NCBI RefSeq assembly: GCF_006265175.1
Contig: NZ_VDCQ01000023.1
Span: 1 to 64,000, forward strand
Reading direction: 5' to 3'
Length of the DNA: 64,000 bases
DNA from: Paenibacillus hemerocallicola
GTDB taxonomy: Bacteria; Bacillota; Bacilli; Paenibacillales; NBRC-103111
The translations under genes were made by a program, and so were the position numbers. The notes under the pieces were generated by a model. The model had not been told where the DNA came from. It searched no databases and was given only the letters and a program-made list of their open reading frames with translations. Below are positions 52,846 through 61,900 of the stretch, piece after piece; positions within the stretch are counted from its first letter, which is position 1, and each line of letters starts with the position of its first letter.

Positions 52846-54574
52846 TTCGCAGGAGCGGGACGGATTGGAGAAGCAGCGCAGAAACGAAAGGTTGTTGAAG
52901 GAAGGCAAAGCCCATTTCCTGGAGGAGCTGCACAAGCAGATTCACACGATGGAGCAAATGCTGTGCCGGATGGAGCAGGATTTCGAAGAAGAGCTTCCCG
53001 GACATTTTTACCGGTATGCCCACACGCTGAAGGGCAGCGCCCCCGTATTCGGCTTCGCCAGCGTGGGCGACGTCGCCGGGCTGCTCGCAGCCGAGTGGGA
53101 GTGGTCGCAGGAAGAGGCGAAGGCGGAGACGGCAGCGGCCTCCTCGGCGAGGCAAAGCGCGTTGAACAGCAAGGGCAGCCTGATGCAGCTGAAGATGGAA
53201 TTGATCATTTTGCAGCGCCAGCTGCAGGTCAGCGATCAGAAGGAGCAAGGGGCGCGTACGCCGTTAATGGGACAGACCGGCAAGCTGCTCGTCGTCGACG
53301 ACGACGATGTGCTGCGCTCGTTTCTCGTCCGCCGGTTCGAGCTGGACGGTTATATCGTTCACGAATCGGACTCCGTGGCCAAAGCCAAGCAGAAGCTGCG
53401 CGAGGATACGTACGACCTGATTTTGCTCGACCTGATGATGCATCCGCAGTCGGGCTACGAGTTGTTCGATTATTTGAAGGAAGACCCGACGCTGAAATGG
53501 ATTCCATTGATCGTCCTGTCGGCACGGAACGACGTGCACGACAAAGTACGGTGCCTCATGCTCGGAGCGAACGATTACGTGACGAAGCCGTTTCAGTACG
53601 ACGAACTGGCCGCGCGTATTTTCAGCCTGCTGTCCCGTACGAAAAATTTCGAGCAGCTCGCCTTTCGCGACCCGCTTACAGGCATATTCAACCGGCGCTA
53701 TTTCGATCATCAGATCGAACAGGAGCTGCAGCGGATCGCCCGTTATCCGGCGCCGATTTCGATAGCGTTCATCGATATCGACCGGTTTAAGCATATTAAC
53801 GATACGTACGGACATGCGATAGGCGATCTCGTGCTGCAGGGTCTGGCCCATTTGCTGCAGCAGCAGCTGCGCTCGACCGATTTTCTTGCCCGCTTCGGCG
53901 GTGAAGAGTTCATCGCGGTCATGCCGAATACGACGGGGGAGCAGGCAGCCCGCATCATGGAGGGAGTACTCCAGCTTACGCATCGTCAGCCGATAGCGCA
54001 ATATGAGGGACAGCCGTTTTCGATTACATTTTCCTGCGGAGTTGCCGAATGGACGAAAGGGCTGCCTACGGCGCACTGGATCGCGCTCGCCGACGAAACG
54101 ATGTATCGGGCGAAGCAGCAGGGACGCGATCGCGTGCTGATCGCCGGCGGCAAATCGGAGACGGCGGTGCTGTTCGCGCCGGAAGGCGAATTAAAGCCGA
54201 AACGGGTACTGGTCGCAGACGATGACGGCATTCTCCGCTCCATTCTCGCGTCCCGTCTGAAGAAGCTGTCGGTCCAGGTCGCCGAAGCGAAGGACGGGGA
54301 GGAAGCGTACCGCTATTTGCACGAACATGACGTCGATTTATGCATTTTGGACGGAGTCATGCCGAGAATGGACGGTTTCGAATTGTTGAAGAAGATGAAG
54401 GCGGATTCCGGCGAACGGTTAAGGAATACCCGCATATTGATGCTGTCCGGCAAAAAGCGCGAGGAGGACATCGCCCTAGCGTTGCAGCTCGGCGCCGACG
54501 AATACATGTCCAAGCCGTTTTCCCTTGTCGAGCTGGAGATGCGGGTGAATCATCTGCTCGGGATAAACGAGTGA
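52838..54574 (+). CDS. Hpt-REC-GGDEF-REC diguanylate cyclase regulator
   Basis: A 578-residue cytoplasmic signalling protein with four domains. Hpt spans about 20-130 (YAHTLKGSAPVFG, His62), and receiver 1 about 148-268 (VVDDDD, LLDLMMHPQSG, YVTKPF). GGDEF spans about 275-440 with the active site GGEEF at 354-358, a full DPLTGIFNRRYF helix and an RxxD inhibitory site (RSTD) five residues before GGEEF. Receiver 2 spans about 455-575 (VADDDG, ILDGVMPRMDG, YMSKPF). It should make c-di-GMP under relay control and be product-inhibited. It is last in the operon and is followed by a terminator. Confidence 0.93.
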   Translation: MTDSQERDGLEKQRRNERLLKEGKAHFLEELHKQIHTMEQMLCRMEQDFEEELPGHFYRYAHTLKGSAPVFGFASVGDVAGLLAAEWEWSQEEAKAETAAASSARQSALNSKGSLMQLKMELIILQRQLQVSDQKEQGARTPLMGQTGKLLVVDDDDVLRSFLVRRFELDGYIVHESDSVAKAKQKLREDTYDLILLDLMMHPQSGYELFDYLKEDPTLKWIPLIVLSARNDVHDKVRCLMLGANDYVTKPFQYDELAARIFSLLSRTKNFEQLAFRDPLTGIFNRRYFDHQIEQELQRIARYPAPISIAFIDIDRFKHINDTYGHAIGDLVLQGLAHLLQQQLRSTDFLARFGGEEFIAVMPNTTGEQAARIMEGVLQLTHRQPIAQYEGQPFSITFSCGVAEWTKGLPTAHWIALADETMYRAKQQGRDRVLIAGGKSETAVLFAPEGELKPKRVLVADDDGILRSILASRLKKLSVQVAEAKDGEEAYRYLHEHDVDLCILDGVMPRMDGFELLKKMKADSGERLRNTRILMLSGKKREEDIALALQLGADEYMSKPFSLVELEMRVNHLLGINE

Positions 54575-54599
54575 ATCCCGCATTGCGGCTCCTGCGTAT

Positions 54600-54648
54600 A
54601 ACAAGCCTCCGTCCCCGCTGTCGATGCGGCTCGGAGGTTGTTTCTTTC
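54600..54648 (+). terminator. Terminator of the phosphorelay operon
   Basis: AACAAGCCTCCG (54600-54611) pairs with CGGAGGTTGTTT (54632-54643) with one mismatch; TTTCTTT follows. Confidence 0.8.
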
Positions 54649-54843
54649 ACGTACTTTCTTATCGGAACTATGCATTATTTTCCTATTTTTGTCGTCAATA
54701 CCAGTCGTTTGATGGTAGAATAGCAGTATTGGGAGAGGGGTGATCATCACCAAGCGATGTTGAGATAGCCGACATATTGTTGAGGCGGGAATCGGCTATC
54801 CGGACGGAAGAAATCGGATTTTACAGACCGGAAGGGGAATGAC

Positions 54844-55653
54844 ATGATATTTGTAGGAGTAATGTTCGCCGTAGTAGCGGCTGTCATCTATTTGTTTTAT
54901 GAAACGGTTTATGCCGAAGTGACGGAAACGAGAGTGGAATCCGAGCACGTAAACGGCGAGTTGAAAATCGTGCAAATTTCCGATTTGCATGGGCGGACCC
55001 GGTTCTGGACCGGCACGGTCGGCGAAATCGTCGATTCGCTGAAGCCGGACATCGTATGCGTGACCGGGGACTTGTTCAACCGGCTGGAGCAGTTGCCCGA
55101 GGTCGTGAAGGAGCTGTCGCGTCTCGATTGCGAGTATTTGTTTTTCGTCCCCGGCAATCATGAGTGGGAAGAGCGTTCCGGCTTCAGGCGCCGCAGATTT
55201 ACGGAGGAGGAGCACATCCGCGTGCTGCGGGATATCGGCGTACGCAAGATGAGGGTGCTCGCCAACGAAGGCGAGTTGATCGAAGTGAAGCGGTCCAACG
55301 TTTATGTATACGGTTTCGACAATTCGAAGTACGGTCGGGAGCATCACACGCTTCCGAATGAAAATATCGACGGAGCGTTCCGGCTTACACTCGCCCATTC
55401 TCCCGGCATAGCGCGTTGGATGGACAAACGTTCCATCGGCTACGATTTGCTGCTGGCGGGGCATACCCATGGCGGACAAATCCGATTTTTCGGCAAAGCG
55501 ATCGGACGTTACGGACGCCACCATACGGGACTGAAGGAAATGGCGCCCAAGCGGTACATGTATATCAATCGGGGCCTCGGGACGATTCACCTCCCGTTCC
55601 GCATAGGCTGTCGACCGGAGATCGCTCTCATCCGGGTCGTCGGCGCGAGATAG
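54844..55653 (+). CDS. Membrane-anchored metallophosphoesterase (YkuE-like)
   Basis: A 269-residue calcineurin-type phosphoesterase. The single N-terminal membrane anchor covers 2-19 (IFVGVMFAVVAAVIYLFY). The metal motifs follow in order: QISDLHGR, VTGDLFN, VPGNHEWE, LAHSP and AGHTHGGQ. The length and TM anchor match the YkuE/YpbG group, thought to act on membrane-linked phosphates such as UDP-sugars or lipids, but substrates are not settled. GAAGGGGA precedes the ATG. It is monocistronic. Confidence 0.9.
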   Translation: MIFVGVMFAVVAAVIYLFYETVYAEVTETRVESEHVNGELKIVQISDLHGRTRFWTGTVGEIVDSLKPDIVCVTGDLFNRLEQLPEVVKELSRLDCEYLFFVPGNHEWEERSGFRRRRFTEEEHIRVLRDIGVRKMRVLANEGELIEVKRSNVYVYGFDNSKYGREHHTLPNENIDGAFRLTLAHSPGIARWMDKRSIGYDLLLAGHTHGGQIRFFGKAIGRYGRHHTGLKEMAPKRYMYINRGLGTIHLPFRIGCRPEIALIRVVGAR

Positions 55654-55683
55654 TGTCCGCATTTCCGGCAGCGGACCGGGAAG

Positions 55684-55713
55684 TTGGAATCGCTACTTTC
55701 GTTCTGGTACAAT
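55684..55713 (+). promoter_or_regulatory. Sigma-A promoter with extended -10 for DUF2203 gene
   Basis: TTGGAA (55684-55689) and TACAAT (55708-55713) with an 18-bp spacer, preceded by TGG (extended -10). It ends 24 bp before the DUF2203 start codon. Confidence 0.6.
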
Positions 55714-55737
55714 CGAGAGAAGAGGAGGCGACATGGG

Positions 55738-56136
55738 ATGGAGAAAAAATGGTTCACGTTGGAGGAAGCGAATGCGCTGCTCCCGAAAATTCGCGAAGAA
55801 ATCGACGAACTGCAATCGATCAAGCGGGAATTCGAGAAACGTTACCTGCGCCTGAAGCTACTGAAGGAGCGGGCGGGGAAACCGCGTCCGGAGGAGCCGG
55901 ATCCGTTTTTTACGCTGGAAAGCGAGCTGGAGTTTATGCAAATCGAAGCTCGCACGCTCGTCCAAAGCATTCATATGAAGGGCGCTCAGCTGAAAGACCT
56001 CGACATGGGGCTGGTCGACTTTCCGTCGTTGCGAGACGGCGAAGAGGTGCTGCTGTGCTGGCGGCTCGGGGAAGAATCGATCGCCTATTGGCACGGGCTG
56101 AGCGAAGGGTTTATCGGAAGAAAGCTGATCGATTAG
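55738..56136 (+). CDS. DUF2203 family protein
   Basis: A 132-residue soluble protein of the DUF2203 family: WFTLEEANALLPKIREEI at the start, a long central coiled coil (about 15-60), then LKDLDMGLVDFPSLRDGEEVLLCWRLGEESIAYWHG at the end. The conserved HG and W-LGE features are present. AGAGGAGG lies 9 nt upstream. Function is unknown in general. The copper gene at 56175 follows 38 bp later on the same strand, so co-transcription is possible. Confidence 0.85.
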   Translation: MEKKWFTLEEANALLPKIREEIDELQSIKREFEKRYLRLKLLKERAGKPRPEEPDPFFTLESELEFMQIEARTLVQSIHMKGAQLKDLDMGLVDFPSLRDGEEVLLCWRLGEESIAYWHGLSEGFIGRKLID

Positions 56137-56174
56137 TGCAACCGGTTGTATGAATGAGGGGAACGAACTTACAC

Positions 56175-57809
56175 ATGGACAAGATGGTTAGATGGATCGT
56201 TTCGACCGCGCTTGTGCTCGTCTGCGCGTTCGTTTTGGTTGCCCCGAATACGGCATCCGCGCATGCGGTGCTGACGAAGGCGGTGCCGGAGGCGAACAGC
56301 CAGATGAACGCGGCGCCTGAGCGAATCGAATTGACGTTCAACGAGCGGCTGGAGTCGGAGCTCCACTATATTAAAGTATACGATGAAATCGGCAGAGTCA
56401 TATCCGACCGGAAAGCGACGATGTCGAGCGATCAGAAGGTTATGACGCTCGAGCTGCCGAAGCTGGGCAACGGGCGTTTTACGGTGACGTACCACGTCAT
56501 TTCCGCGGACGGGCATCCGGTCGAAGGGACGTATGTGCTGTCGATCGGCCCCGGCTCCGAGGGCGGCCTGGTCGCCGATTCTTCGTCGCTGCACAGCGGG
56601 CATCAGCTGTCGGCGGATATGAGCGTATACGATATTTTGAAATATATATCCCGGATCGCCTATTATTTCGGACTGTTGGCCGTTGTGGGCTGGGTGCTCT
56701 GGGGAGCTTTCGCCGGTTTGCAGCGTTCCTCCATCGGGGAGCATTACCGGAACGGGCTGCTTGGCGTTCAGCGCACCCACTTTTTGGCATTGATCGCTTT
56801 TGTCTATTTCCACTACCAGGATTTGCTCGGCGATCAAGGCTTGGGAGAGCTGGTCGGGCTGTTCACCGGCACGTGGGTCGGCCGTTCCTGGCTGGCTGCG
56901 TTCGTTCTGGCGCTGATCGGCTTTGCGCTGCTGGGCCGCTCGAAAGCGGGCGACTTCATCTGGATCGGTTTGCTGCTGCTCGCGAAAAGCGTAAACGGGC
57001 ACGCGATGGGACACGATCCGCAATGGATTACCGTGCCGCTCGACTTTATCCATTTGCTCGGGGCGGCCGTATGGGTAGGCGGTCTGCTGCTGATCGTGCC
57101 GCTGTGGAAGAAGAATCGGACTTGGATAGACGGATTTTTGCCGAGGTTTTCCAATGCGGCGCTAGTCTCGATCATCGCGCTCGTGTTGTCGGGTACGGCG
57201 ATGACGCTTATTTATTTGCCCGGTCTCAACTATTTATTGTATTCCCAATGGGGCAAGCTGCTTATTGCCAAAGTCGTATTCGTCGTCATCGTGATTTTGC
57301 TCGGGCTGGGCGTCCGGCTGGCGATGAGAAAGCGCAAGGAGAACGACGTGCGCGACATGGTGCGGATGGACTTCGCCGCCATGGGCATTATCGTCGTGCT
57401 CGTCGGGCTGCTTACCTTCATCAGCCCGGTTCCGCCGAATGAGCCGATGTATTGGCACGTGATGGGCGAGAAGGTGCATATGACCGTGCAAGTGACCCCG
57501 AAGGTGCCGGGAGACAATCAATTCCGGGTCGACGTCTGGCTGCCGAAGGAGCTCGGCGAGCCGAAGCGGGTGCAGCTGAGGCTGCAGGATTTGGACAAGC
57601 CGGATATCGCGCCGATCGACGTTCCGCTGACGGAGCATAAGAACGATACTCAGGATGCGGCCTTTACCGCCGACGAGACGTTCGGGCAATTCAGCTACAA
57701 ATCCGACGGTCCGTTCATACCGTTCCCCGGGAAGTGGAAGCTCGAATTCCGCGTCCTAGACAAAAACGACGACGAGACGGTGTACACCGAGGAGACGCGA
57801 GTGTATTAG
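56175..57809 (+). CDS. ycnJ: CopC-CopD fusion copper transport protein (YcnJ-like)
   Basis: A 544-residue membrane protein resembling Bacillus YcnJ. The signal peptide ends SASA so that the mature protein begins with a His (HAVLTKAVPEAN), the copper ligand of CopC. The second ligand region is ISADGHPVEGTYVLSIG. About eight membrane helices of CopD follow from about 160 to 430, with HAMGHDPQW, and then a soluble YtkA-like domain (about 435-544, VTPKVPGDNQFRVDVWLP). It probably brings copper into the cell. GAGGGGAA lies about 12 nt before the chosen ATG; ATG 56154 is an alternative. A terminator follows. Confidence 0.88.
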   Translation: MDKMVRWIVSTALVLVCAFVLVAPNTASAHAVLTKAVPEANSQMNAAPERIELTFNERLESELHYIKVYDEIGRVISDRKATMSSDQKVMTLELPKLGNGRFTVTYHVISADGHPVEGTYVLSIGPGSEGGLVADSSSLHSGHQLSADMSVYDILKYISRIAYYFGLLAVVGWVLWGAFAGLQRSSIGEHYRNGLLGVQRTHFLALIAFVYFHYQDLLGDQGLGELVGLFTGTWVGRSWLAAFVLALIGFALLGRSKAGDFIWIGLLLLAKSVNGHAMGHDPQWITVPLDFIHLLGAAVWVGGLLLIVPLWKKNRTWIDGFLPRFSNAALVSIIALVLSGTAMTLIYLPGLNYLLYSQWGKLLIAKVVFVVIVILLGLGVRLAMRKRKENDVRDMVRMDFAAMGIIVVLVGLLTFISPVPPNEPMYWHVMGEKVHMTVQVTPKVPGDNQFRVDVWLPKELGEPKRVQLRLQDLDKPDIAPIDVPLTEHKNDTQDAAFTADETFGQFSYKSDGPFIPFPGKWKLEFRVLDKNDDETVYTEETRVY

Positions 57810-57882
57810 GTAACGGCGGGACGGGGCGCCGGTTCAACGAAAACGAAGCATTCCTTTTTACCGCGAGAGCCGACGAAGACGG

Positions 57883-57932
57883 GCTCCCTGCCGGATACGC
57901 GAACGACGCGCTCCGGCAAGGGAGCTTTTTTT
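57883..57932 (+). terminator. Terminator after CopC-CopD gene
   Basis: GCTCCCTGCCGGA (57883-57895) pairs with TCCGGCAAGGGAGC (57912-57925) with one bulge, followed by seven T. It separates the copper transporter from the two-component genes. Confidence 0.9.
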
Positions 57933-57981
57933 GGAGAGAGGGTTGCTTCACTTTAGGGGGAACAAACGAGGAGGTGTCGTG

Positions 57982-58788
57982 ATGTCGCTCCGGCGATATA
58001 AGCTGCTTACCATTCTTCTGCCGGCGGTCGTGATCGGCGGCTTCGAGCTAATCCGGCATGAGCTGCTGCTCCATTATTTGTCGATGGAAGTCGGGAATTT
58101 CTATATCATCATTTTGACGCTGCTGCTGTCGTACTGGTTCTCGACGTGGATGTTCCGCAAAATTCAGAGCATGAACCAGACGATCGCCGAGGAGCAGTCG
58201 CGGACCGCCGTTTACGAGGAGCGCGAACGGCTGGCTCGCGAACTGCACGACAATATCGCGCAAATGCTGTTTTTCCTGAACGTCCAGCTGAAGCAGGGGA
58301 AGACGGAGGAGGCGCGGTCGGTCGTATCGGAAATCGATCATCATCTGCGCCAGGCGATTTTCAACTTGCGATCGCTGCCGGAGGACGGCGTATCGTTTCC
58401 CGAACGGTTGGATCGCTGGCTGCGCGAATGGAGCGTCATCTCCGGCGTCGAGGTGGAGCGGCGGGGAGAGTGGGCGGACGGAATATTCGATTCGTCCGAA
58501 GAGGTCCAGCTGTTCGCCATCGTGCAGGAAGCGTTCACGAACATTCGCAAGCATTCGCAGGCGGACCGCGCCGTGCTGGACTGGGAATGCGGGGCGGCGG
58601 GAGATTGGGCGCTCACCGTCAGAGACAACGGCACGGGCATCCGGCCTCCTGCTACGGGCGCGAGCAAATACGGCATTTCCATGATGCGGAAGCGCGCCGC
58701 CGAGCTTGGGGCGGTACTGCATGTACGTCCGATCGAGGACGGCGGAACGGAACTCAGAATCGAAGGCCGAAAGGAAGGAAAACCATGA
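57982..58788 (+). CDS. Sensor histidine kinase, intramembrane type (NarL/LiaS class)
   Basis: A 268-residue kinase with two membrane segments (about 9-30 and 39-58) and almost no extracellular loop. HisKA_3 has His89 in ERLARELHDNIAQML, and the ATPase has QEAFTNIRKHS, DNGTGI and YGISMMRKRAAELGA. GAGGAGGTG is 5 nt upstream. It overlaps its response regulator by ATGA. Its position between the YcnJ-like and YcnI genes suggests sensing of copper or membrane stress, replacing the YcnK repressor that controls these genes in Bacillus. That role is inferred. Confidence 0.92.
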   Translation: MSLRRYKLLTILLPAVVIGGFELIRHELLLHYLSMEVGNFYIIILTLLLSYWFSTWMFRKIQSMNQTIAEEQSRTAVYEERERLARELHDNIAQMLFFLNVQLKQGKTEEARSVVSEIDHHLRQAIFNLRSLPEDGVSFPERLDRWLREWSVISGVEVERRGEWADGIFDSSEEVQLFAIVQEAFTNIRKHSQADRAVLDWECGAAGDWALTVRDNGTGIRPPATGASKYGISMMRKRAAELGAVLHVRPIEDGGTELRIEGRKEGKP

Positions 58789-59462
58789 CGCCGTATCGCG
58801 TATTGATAGCCGACGACCATCCGCTCGCCCGCAAAGCGATTCGCAGCTTGCTGGATGAGGATGCGCTGTTCGAGACGATCGGGGAAGCGTCGCGCGGCGA
58901 GGAGGCCGTCGCTTTATGCGGCAATCTGCAGCCGGATCTCGTGCTGATGGACATCAACATGCCGGACATTAGCGGGCTCGAGGCGACCCGGCGCATCAAG
59001 CAGCTGCACCCCCATATTCGCATCGTCATGCTTACCGTATCCGACCATGTGGCGGATTTGTTCACCGCGATCCAATTCGGGGCCCAAGGCTATTTGCTTA
59101 AAAATATGGATCCCGACGACTGGATGCACTATTTGCGCGCGCTGCTCGACGACAATTCGGCCGTGTCCCGGCAAATGGCGGACAAGCTGTTCCAGCATTT
59201 CCGCGGCGGCGGTACCGGAGCGTCTCCCTCCGAGCCGGATTCCAGCGTGCTTACGCCCCGTGAACGGGAGCTGATCGCCTGCGTGGCCGCCGGGGATACG
59301 AACCGGCAAATCGCCGAGCGTCTCGTGATCGCCGAGAACACGGTGAAAAATCATATCAAAAATATTTTGGACAAGCTGAATTTGGAAAACCGGGTCCAGC
59401 TGACCGCTTACGCCGTAAGGCAAGGCTTGACACATATCGGTCAAAAACGCGGGGAAAAATAG
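58785..59462 (+). CDS. LuxR-type response regulator (NarL/LiaR class)
   Basis: A 225-residue response regulator. The receiver (1-120) has LIADDHPLARKA and phospho-acceptor Asp56 in LVLMDINMPDISG. The C-terminal LuxR helix-turn-helix (about 155-215) reads LTPRERELIACVAAGDTNRQIAERL followed by VIAENTVKNHIKNILDKL. AAGGAAGG lies before the ATG. It partners the overlapping kinase gene. YcnI follows after 82 bp and is a likely target. Confidence 0.93.
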   Translation: MTPYRVLIADDHPLARKAIRSLLDEDALFETIGEASRGEEAVALCGNLQPDLVLMDINMPDISGLEATRRIKQLHPHIRIVMLTVSDHVADLFTAIQFGAQGYLLKNMDPDDWMHYLRALLDDNSAVSRQMADKLFQHFRGGGTGASPSEPDSSVLTPRERELIACVAAGDTNRQIAERLVIAENTVKNHIKNILDKLNLENRVQLTAYAVRQGLTHIGQKRGEK

Positions 59463-59544
59463 CCCGGTCGAGTCATTCTCACAGCCCGGCTTTTTCGTTA
59501 CAGTGATACGTGGAGACAAACTCGACAAAAGGGGCTGAACCGAA

Positions 59545-60165
59545 ATGAGAAAAACAGGAACGCTGCTCGCCGTCTGCCTGATCGCGATGATGATGTTCGC
59601 AGGCATCGCGAGTGCTCACGTAACCGTGCTTCCGAACGAATCGACGCAAGGCAAATACGAAGTATTTACGCTGCGCGTGCCGACGGAGAAAGAAATCGCC
59701 ACCGTGAAGGTGGAAGTGAAATTCCCGGCAGGCGTAACCGTATCGCGCTTCGAGCCGAAATTCGGCTGGAAATACGACGTAACGAAGGACGGCTCGGGGA
59801 AAATTACGAGCGTTGTCTGGACGGCGACGGGCGAAGGCTTCGGCGCGACGGAGTTCGGCGAATTCAAAATGTCCGGCAAAGTGGAAAATGACGCCAAGGA
59901 TTTGTCGTGGAAATCTTACCAAACGTACAAGGACGGCAGCGTGGTCGAATGGGTAGGCGCGGAAGGCTCAGACAAACCGGCCTCGGTGACGAAAATAAAA
60001 GCGGCGCCGAAGGGCGCGGATTCGCACGGTCACGATACCGGCGCGGCAGCGCCGGCCGACGACTCCCATACCGGCGAGTCCAAGACGCCGCTCTATCTCT
60101 CGATCGCGGCTGTCGTATTGGGCGCGTTGGCGTTGATCGTGTCGCTGCTGAAGAAAGCGAAGTAA
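59545..60165 (+). CDS. ycnI: YcnI-like membrane-anchored copper-binding protein (DUF1775)
   Basis: A 206-residue extracytoplasmic protein. The signal peptide ends GIASA, leaving a mature N-terminus of HVTVLPNESTQGKYEVFTLRVP. That N-terminal His, with a Glu in the same strand, is the copper-binding arrangement known for YcnI. W-containing strands (FGWKYDV, VVWTATGEGFGATEFGEF) are typical. A His/Asp-rich linker (ADSHGHDTG, DDSHTGES) at about 155-175 and a C-terminal membrane helix end in KKAK. It may hand copper to the CopC-CopD protein. A terminator follows. Confidence 0.9.
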   Translation: MRKTGTLLAVCLIAMMMFAGIASAHVTVLPNESTQGKYEVFTLRVPTEKEIATVKVEVKFPAGVTVSRFEPKFGWKYDVTKDGSGKITSVVWTATGEGFGATEFGEFKMSGKVENDAKDLSWKSYQTYKDGSVVEWVGAEGSDKPASVTKIKAAPKGADSHGHDTGAAAPADDSHTGESKTPLYLSIAAVVLGALALIVSLLKKAK

Positions 60166-60189
60166 GAGCATAAGGTCGGCATAGGCAGG

Positions 60190-60232
60190 AAACGTCTTTC
60201 GGAAGCGAATGCTTCCGGGGGACGTTTCTTTT
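60190..60232 (+). terminator. Terminator after ycnI
   Basis: AAACGTC and GGAAGC (60190-60206) pair with GCTTCC and GACGTTT (60211-60227), with a mismatched inner bulge, followed by CTTTTGTTTTG. Confidence 0.85.
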
Positions 60233-60394
60233 GTTTTGACGCCAAAAACCAATCACGAATAAACCGGTTGTCGTTTCTTGGTCAACAAGCAGAAAAGGCT
60301 CCTATTCGGCTCATAAAATTACGTGCAAGGAGTCAATAGCACATAAGAATTTGGAGCTGACGTCCTGTAACATATAAAGTATCGCGACAATGGA

Positions 60395-60409
60395 AATGTA
60401 AGCGCATTT
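60395..60409 (+). promoter_or_regulatory. Candidate catabolite-responsive (cre) element
   Basis: AATGTAAGCGCATTT is close to the CcpA-binding cre consensus (one clear mismatch) and is flanked by AAATG/CATTT symmetry. It lies about 40 bp before the binding protein gene, where CcpA would repress it in the presence of preferred sugars. Confidence 0.4.
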
Positions 60410-60447
60410 ATAAGGAGCGATATGAGGATAAAGGGAGATGAGGTCGA

Positions 60448-61830
60448 ATGGGTTTCATCAGGAAATGTTCGGGGGAAGGCGGGATGAAGACGTTTCTGGC
60501 GCTCGCTATTGTCGCCTTGCTGGCTGCCTGCACCGGCAATGGCGGCGAGAAGCAAGAAGCCGGCAGCGACGGAAAAAAAGAAGGGGAACCGTCGCTGCCG
60601 GCAGGGACTGCCGCGAAATCGGAGCCGGTTATGCTGACGTTTTTCGAGCCTTCCACCGGCCAATCGCGGGAATTGTTCATGGAACAGTATGGAAACGCGA
60701 TCGAGAAGAAGTTTCCGCATGTGAATACGAATTTTGTTCATATTACGCCAAAAGACGGGGGCGGATATATTCTGCTGCCGGACTTATTGGCCTCCGGAAC
60801 GCATATCGATGTCGTCTTCTCTTCCATCGGGGCGATCCACAGCCGATTCATCGATTACCAGCTGCAATCGGACATTACCGATCTGATTACGAAATACAAG
60901 TACGACTTATCCCGTCTCGATGATACGGCAGTCGGGCTTATGAGGGAGATCGCGGGCGGCGGCATATATGGCCTCCCGGTTACGAATAATCCCGGTGTGC
61001 TCGTCTACAACCGGGACTTGTTCGACAAGTTCGGGGTGCCGTATCCGAGGGACGGGATGACTTGGGATGAGACCTACGATATCGCCAAGAAGATGACCAG
61101 AACGGATGGCGGCGTGAACTACCGCGGCTTCGTCACATCTTTCAGCCATATCGCTCTAATGAACCAGCTGTCGGCCAATTTCGTCGATCGCGCTACGTTC
61201 AAGCCGCTATTGTCCACGGATGACAAATGGAAAAAGCATGCGGACAACCTGGTCCGGTTTTTCCAGATCCCGGGCAACGAGGTGAAAGGCACGAATCTTG
61301 CGCAGATGAACAAATGGTTCATTGAGGAGCGGATTGCCGCAATGTATGCGACACAGGTATGGTTGTCGCCGTCCGATCCGCTCAACCTGGTGAACTGGGA
61401 TTTGGCGAGCTTGCCCGAGTACGGCGATTTGCGAGGCATCGGTTCGCAGCCGTACCCGACATACTTCAACATTACGAACATGGCCAAGGGCACGGCCCGG
61501 GATACCGCCTTCCAGGTCATTGCCTGGCTGACCAGCGACGAATATCAATTGGCGAAATCGAAAGAAGGCGTGCTGCCGATGGTCAAAAGCCCGGAAATTC
61601 GCACCGCGTTCGGCTCGAACATGCCTTTTCTGAAAGGGCGAAACGTCAAGGCGCTGATGCCGGCCAAGCCGGCCGCAGCCAGTGTATGGACGAAGTATAC
61701 GCCGGTCGCGAACGCAGCTATGCTGGAGCAGTTGGATAAAGTGCTTCAGGGGCAGATCGATGTGAACGCGGCGATGAGACAGGCGGCGGAAGCCGTCGAG
61801 AAGAAGGTTGCCGAAGACAAGGCCAAGTAA
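60448..61830 (+). CDS. Extracellular solute-binding lipoprotein (family 1)
   Basis: A 460-residue sugar-type binding protein. A lipoprotein signal ends ALLAAC (Cys28 with this start). The fold is visible in VMLTFFEPSTGQSRELFME, DVVFSSIGAIHSRF, NNPGVLVYNRDLFDKFGVPYP and EERIAAMYATQVWL. Two starts are possible: ATG 60448 behind AAGGGAG, and ATG 60484 (MKTFLALAIV) behind GGGGAAGG, which would give a more usual signal peptide. No permease is adjacent inside the window; the sensor gene at 62007 follows on the same strand. Confidence 0.88.
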   Translation: MGFIRKCSGEGGMKTFLALAIVALLAACTGNGGEKQEAGSDGKKEGEPSLPAGTAAKSEPVMLTFFEPSTGQSRELFMEQYGNAIEKKFPHVNTNFVHITPKDGGGYILLPDLLASGTHIDVVFSSIGAIHSRFIDYQLQSDITDLITKYKYDLSRLDDTAVGLMREIAGGGIYGLPVTNNPGVLVYNRDLFDKFGVPYPRDGMTWDETYDIAKKMTRTDGGVNYRGFVTSFSHIALMNQLSANFVDRATFKPLLSTDDKWKKHADNLVRFFQIPGNEVKGTNLAQMNKWFIEERIAAMYATQVWLSPSDPLNLVNWDLASLPEYGDLRGIGSQPYPTYFNITNMAKGTARDTAFQVIAWLTSDEYQLAKSKEGVLPMVKSPEIRTAFGSNMPFLKGRNVKALMPAKPAAASVWTKYTPVANAAMLEQLDKVLQGQIDVNAAMRQAAEAVEKKVAEDKAK

Positions 61831-61900
61831 GTCGCCGCTGCGTAATATCGTTGCGTAATCCCACGTACCTCTACCTGCATGCAGGTTGCGCCGATACGGA

